From Terriglobia bacterium (GTDB taxonomy: Bacteria > Acidobacteriota > Terriglobia > UBA7540), in the NCBI GenBank assembly GCA_030040295.1, contig JASHTZ010000650.1, forward strand, positions 1 to 6,642: a DNA stretch of 6,642 bases, written 5' to 3'. Shown piece by piece: positions 6,460-6,642 of the stretch (positions within the stretch are counted from its first letter, which is position 1; the number at the start of each line of letters is the position of its first letter). The notes beneath the pieces are model-generated. The model was given only the letters and a program-made list of their open reading frames with translations. It was not told where the DNA came from and did no database searches. Position numbers and translations under genes: made by a program.

Positions 6460-6642
6460 ATGACCGTTACAATCGAGAAACCAGCACTCAGTTCGGCTGC
6501 GGCTAAGTTCCTGAAGAAAGAACACAGGATTCTGATCGATGGAAAGTGGGTGACGGCGCGGAGCGGCAAGACCTTTCCGGTGGAAGATCCCGCCACGGAA
6601 GAGATCATCGCTCACGTGCCTTCCGGCGACAAGGCGGACATC
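6460..6642 (+). CDS. Aldehyde dehydrogenase, N-terminal part, cut by the window edge
   Basis: Only the first 61 codons are present. The start ATG at 6460 follows a strong AGGAGGT (6449-6455) with 4 nt between. The visible residues match the N-terminus of the NAD(P)-dependent aldehyde dehydrogenase superfamily: a short leader, then ILIDGKWVTARSGKTFPV (residues 24-41), DPATEEIIAHVPSGDKADI (43-61) and the start of the cofactor-binding domain. Members are about 480-500 residues, so most of the gene, including the catalytic cysteine and glutamate, lies outside the window and the substrate cannot be told. It has no signal peptide and should be cytoplasmic. It is divergent from dipZ with 189 bp between the two start codons. 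I see no convincing + strand promoter in that gap, so its regulation is open. A link with the copper or thiol genes is not evident. Confidence 0.88.
   Translation, partial: MTVTIEKPALSSAAAKFLKKEHRILIDGKWVTARSGKTFPVEDPATEEIIAHVPSGDKADI

Overview
The window reads as part of a chromosome from a GC-rich, diderm (two-membrane) bacterium. It encodes an outer-membrane TolC-family channel and two proteins with twin-arginine (Tat) export signals. Gene style and the GCCCC-AAC-GGGGC type palindromes between genes would fit Acidobacteriota or a similar environmental lineage, but that placement is an impression and not a result. No rRNA, tRNA, CRISPR array or transposase gene was seen.

Layout. The + strand at 10-3588 holds three co-directional genes: a small exported Cys/His-rich protein of unknown function, a Tat-exported two-domain multicopper oxidase with a long Met-rich tail, and a CzcC/CusC-like outer-membrane efflux protein. 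Positions 3588-3852 hold a compact non-coding element: imperfect inverted arms of about 28 bp with perfect 12-bp ends, enclosing six GC-rich hairpins in mirror order. It starts on the last base of the efflux-gene stop codon and lies between convergent gene sets. The - strand at 6270-3878 holds two genes read toward the element: a DipZ/CcdA-type membrane thiol-electron transporter with a fused thioredoxin domain, followed 20 nt later by a Tat-exported methionine-R-sulfoxide reductase (MsrB). A divergent region of about 190 bp, with a candidate promoter for dipZ, separates these from the first 61 codons of an aldehyde dehydrogenase that runs off the right edge.

How the genes may work together. 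The left genes look like periplasmic copper handling: oxidation by the multicopper oxidase, metal binding by Met- and Cys/His-rich segments, and an outer-membrane exit duct. The right genes look like periplasmic repair: DipZ would carry reducing equivalents from the cytoplasm through the membrane to its thioredoxin domain, which could recycle the exported MsrB. Met-rich copper proteins under copper and oxygen stress are plausible MsrB substrates, so the two convergent gene sets may be functionally linked. That link is inference from gene content. The RND pump and membrane-fusion genes that usually accompany a CzcC/CusC protein are not in the window.
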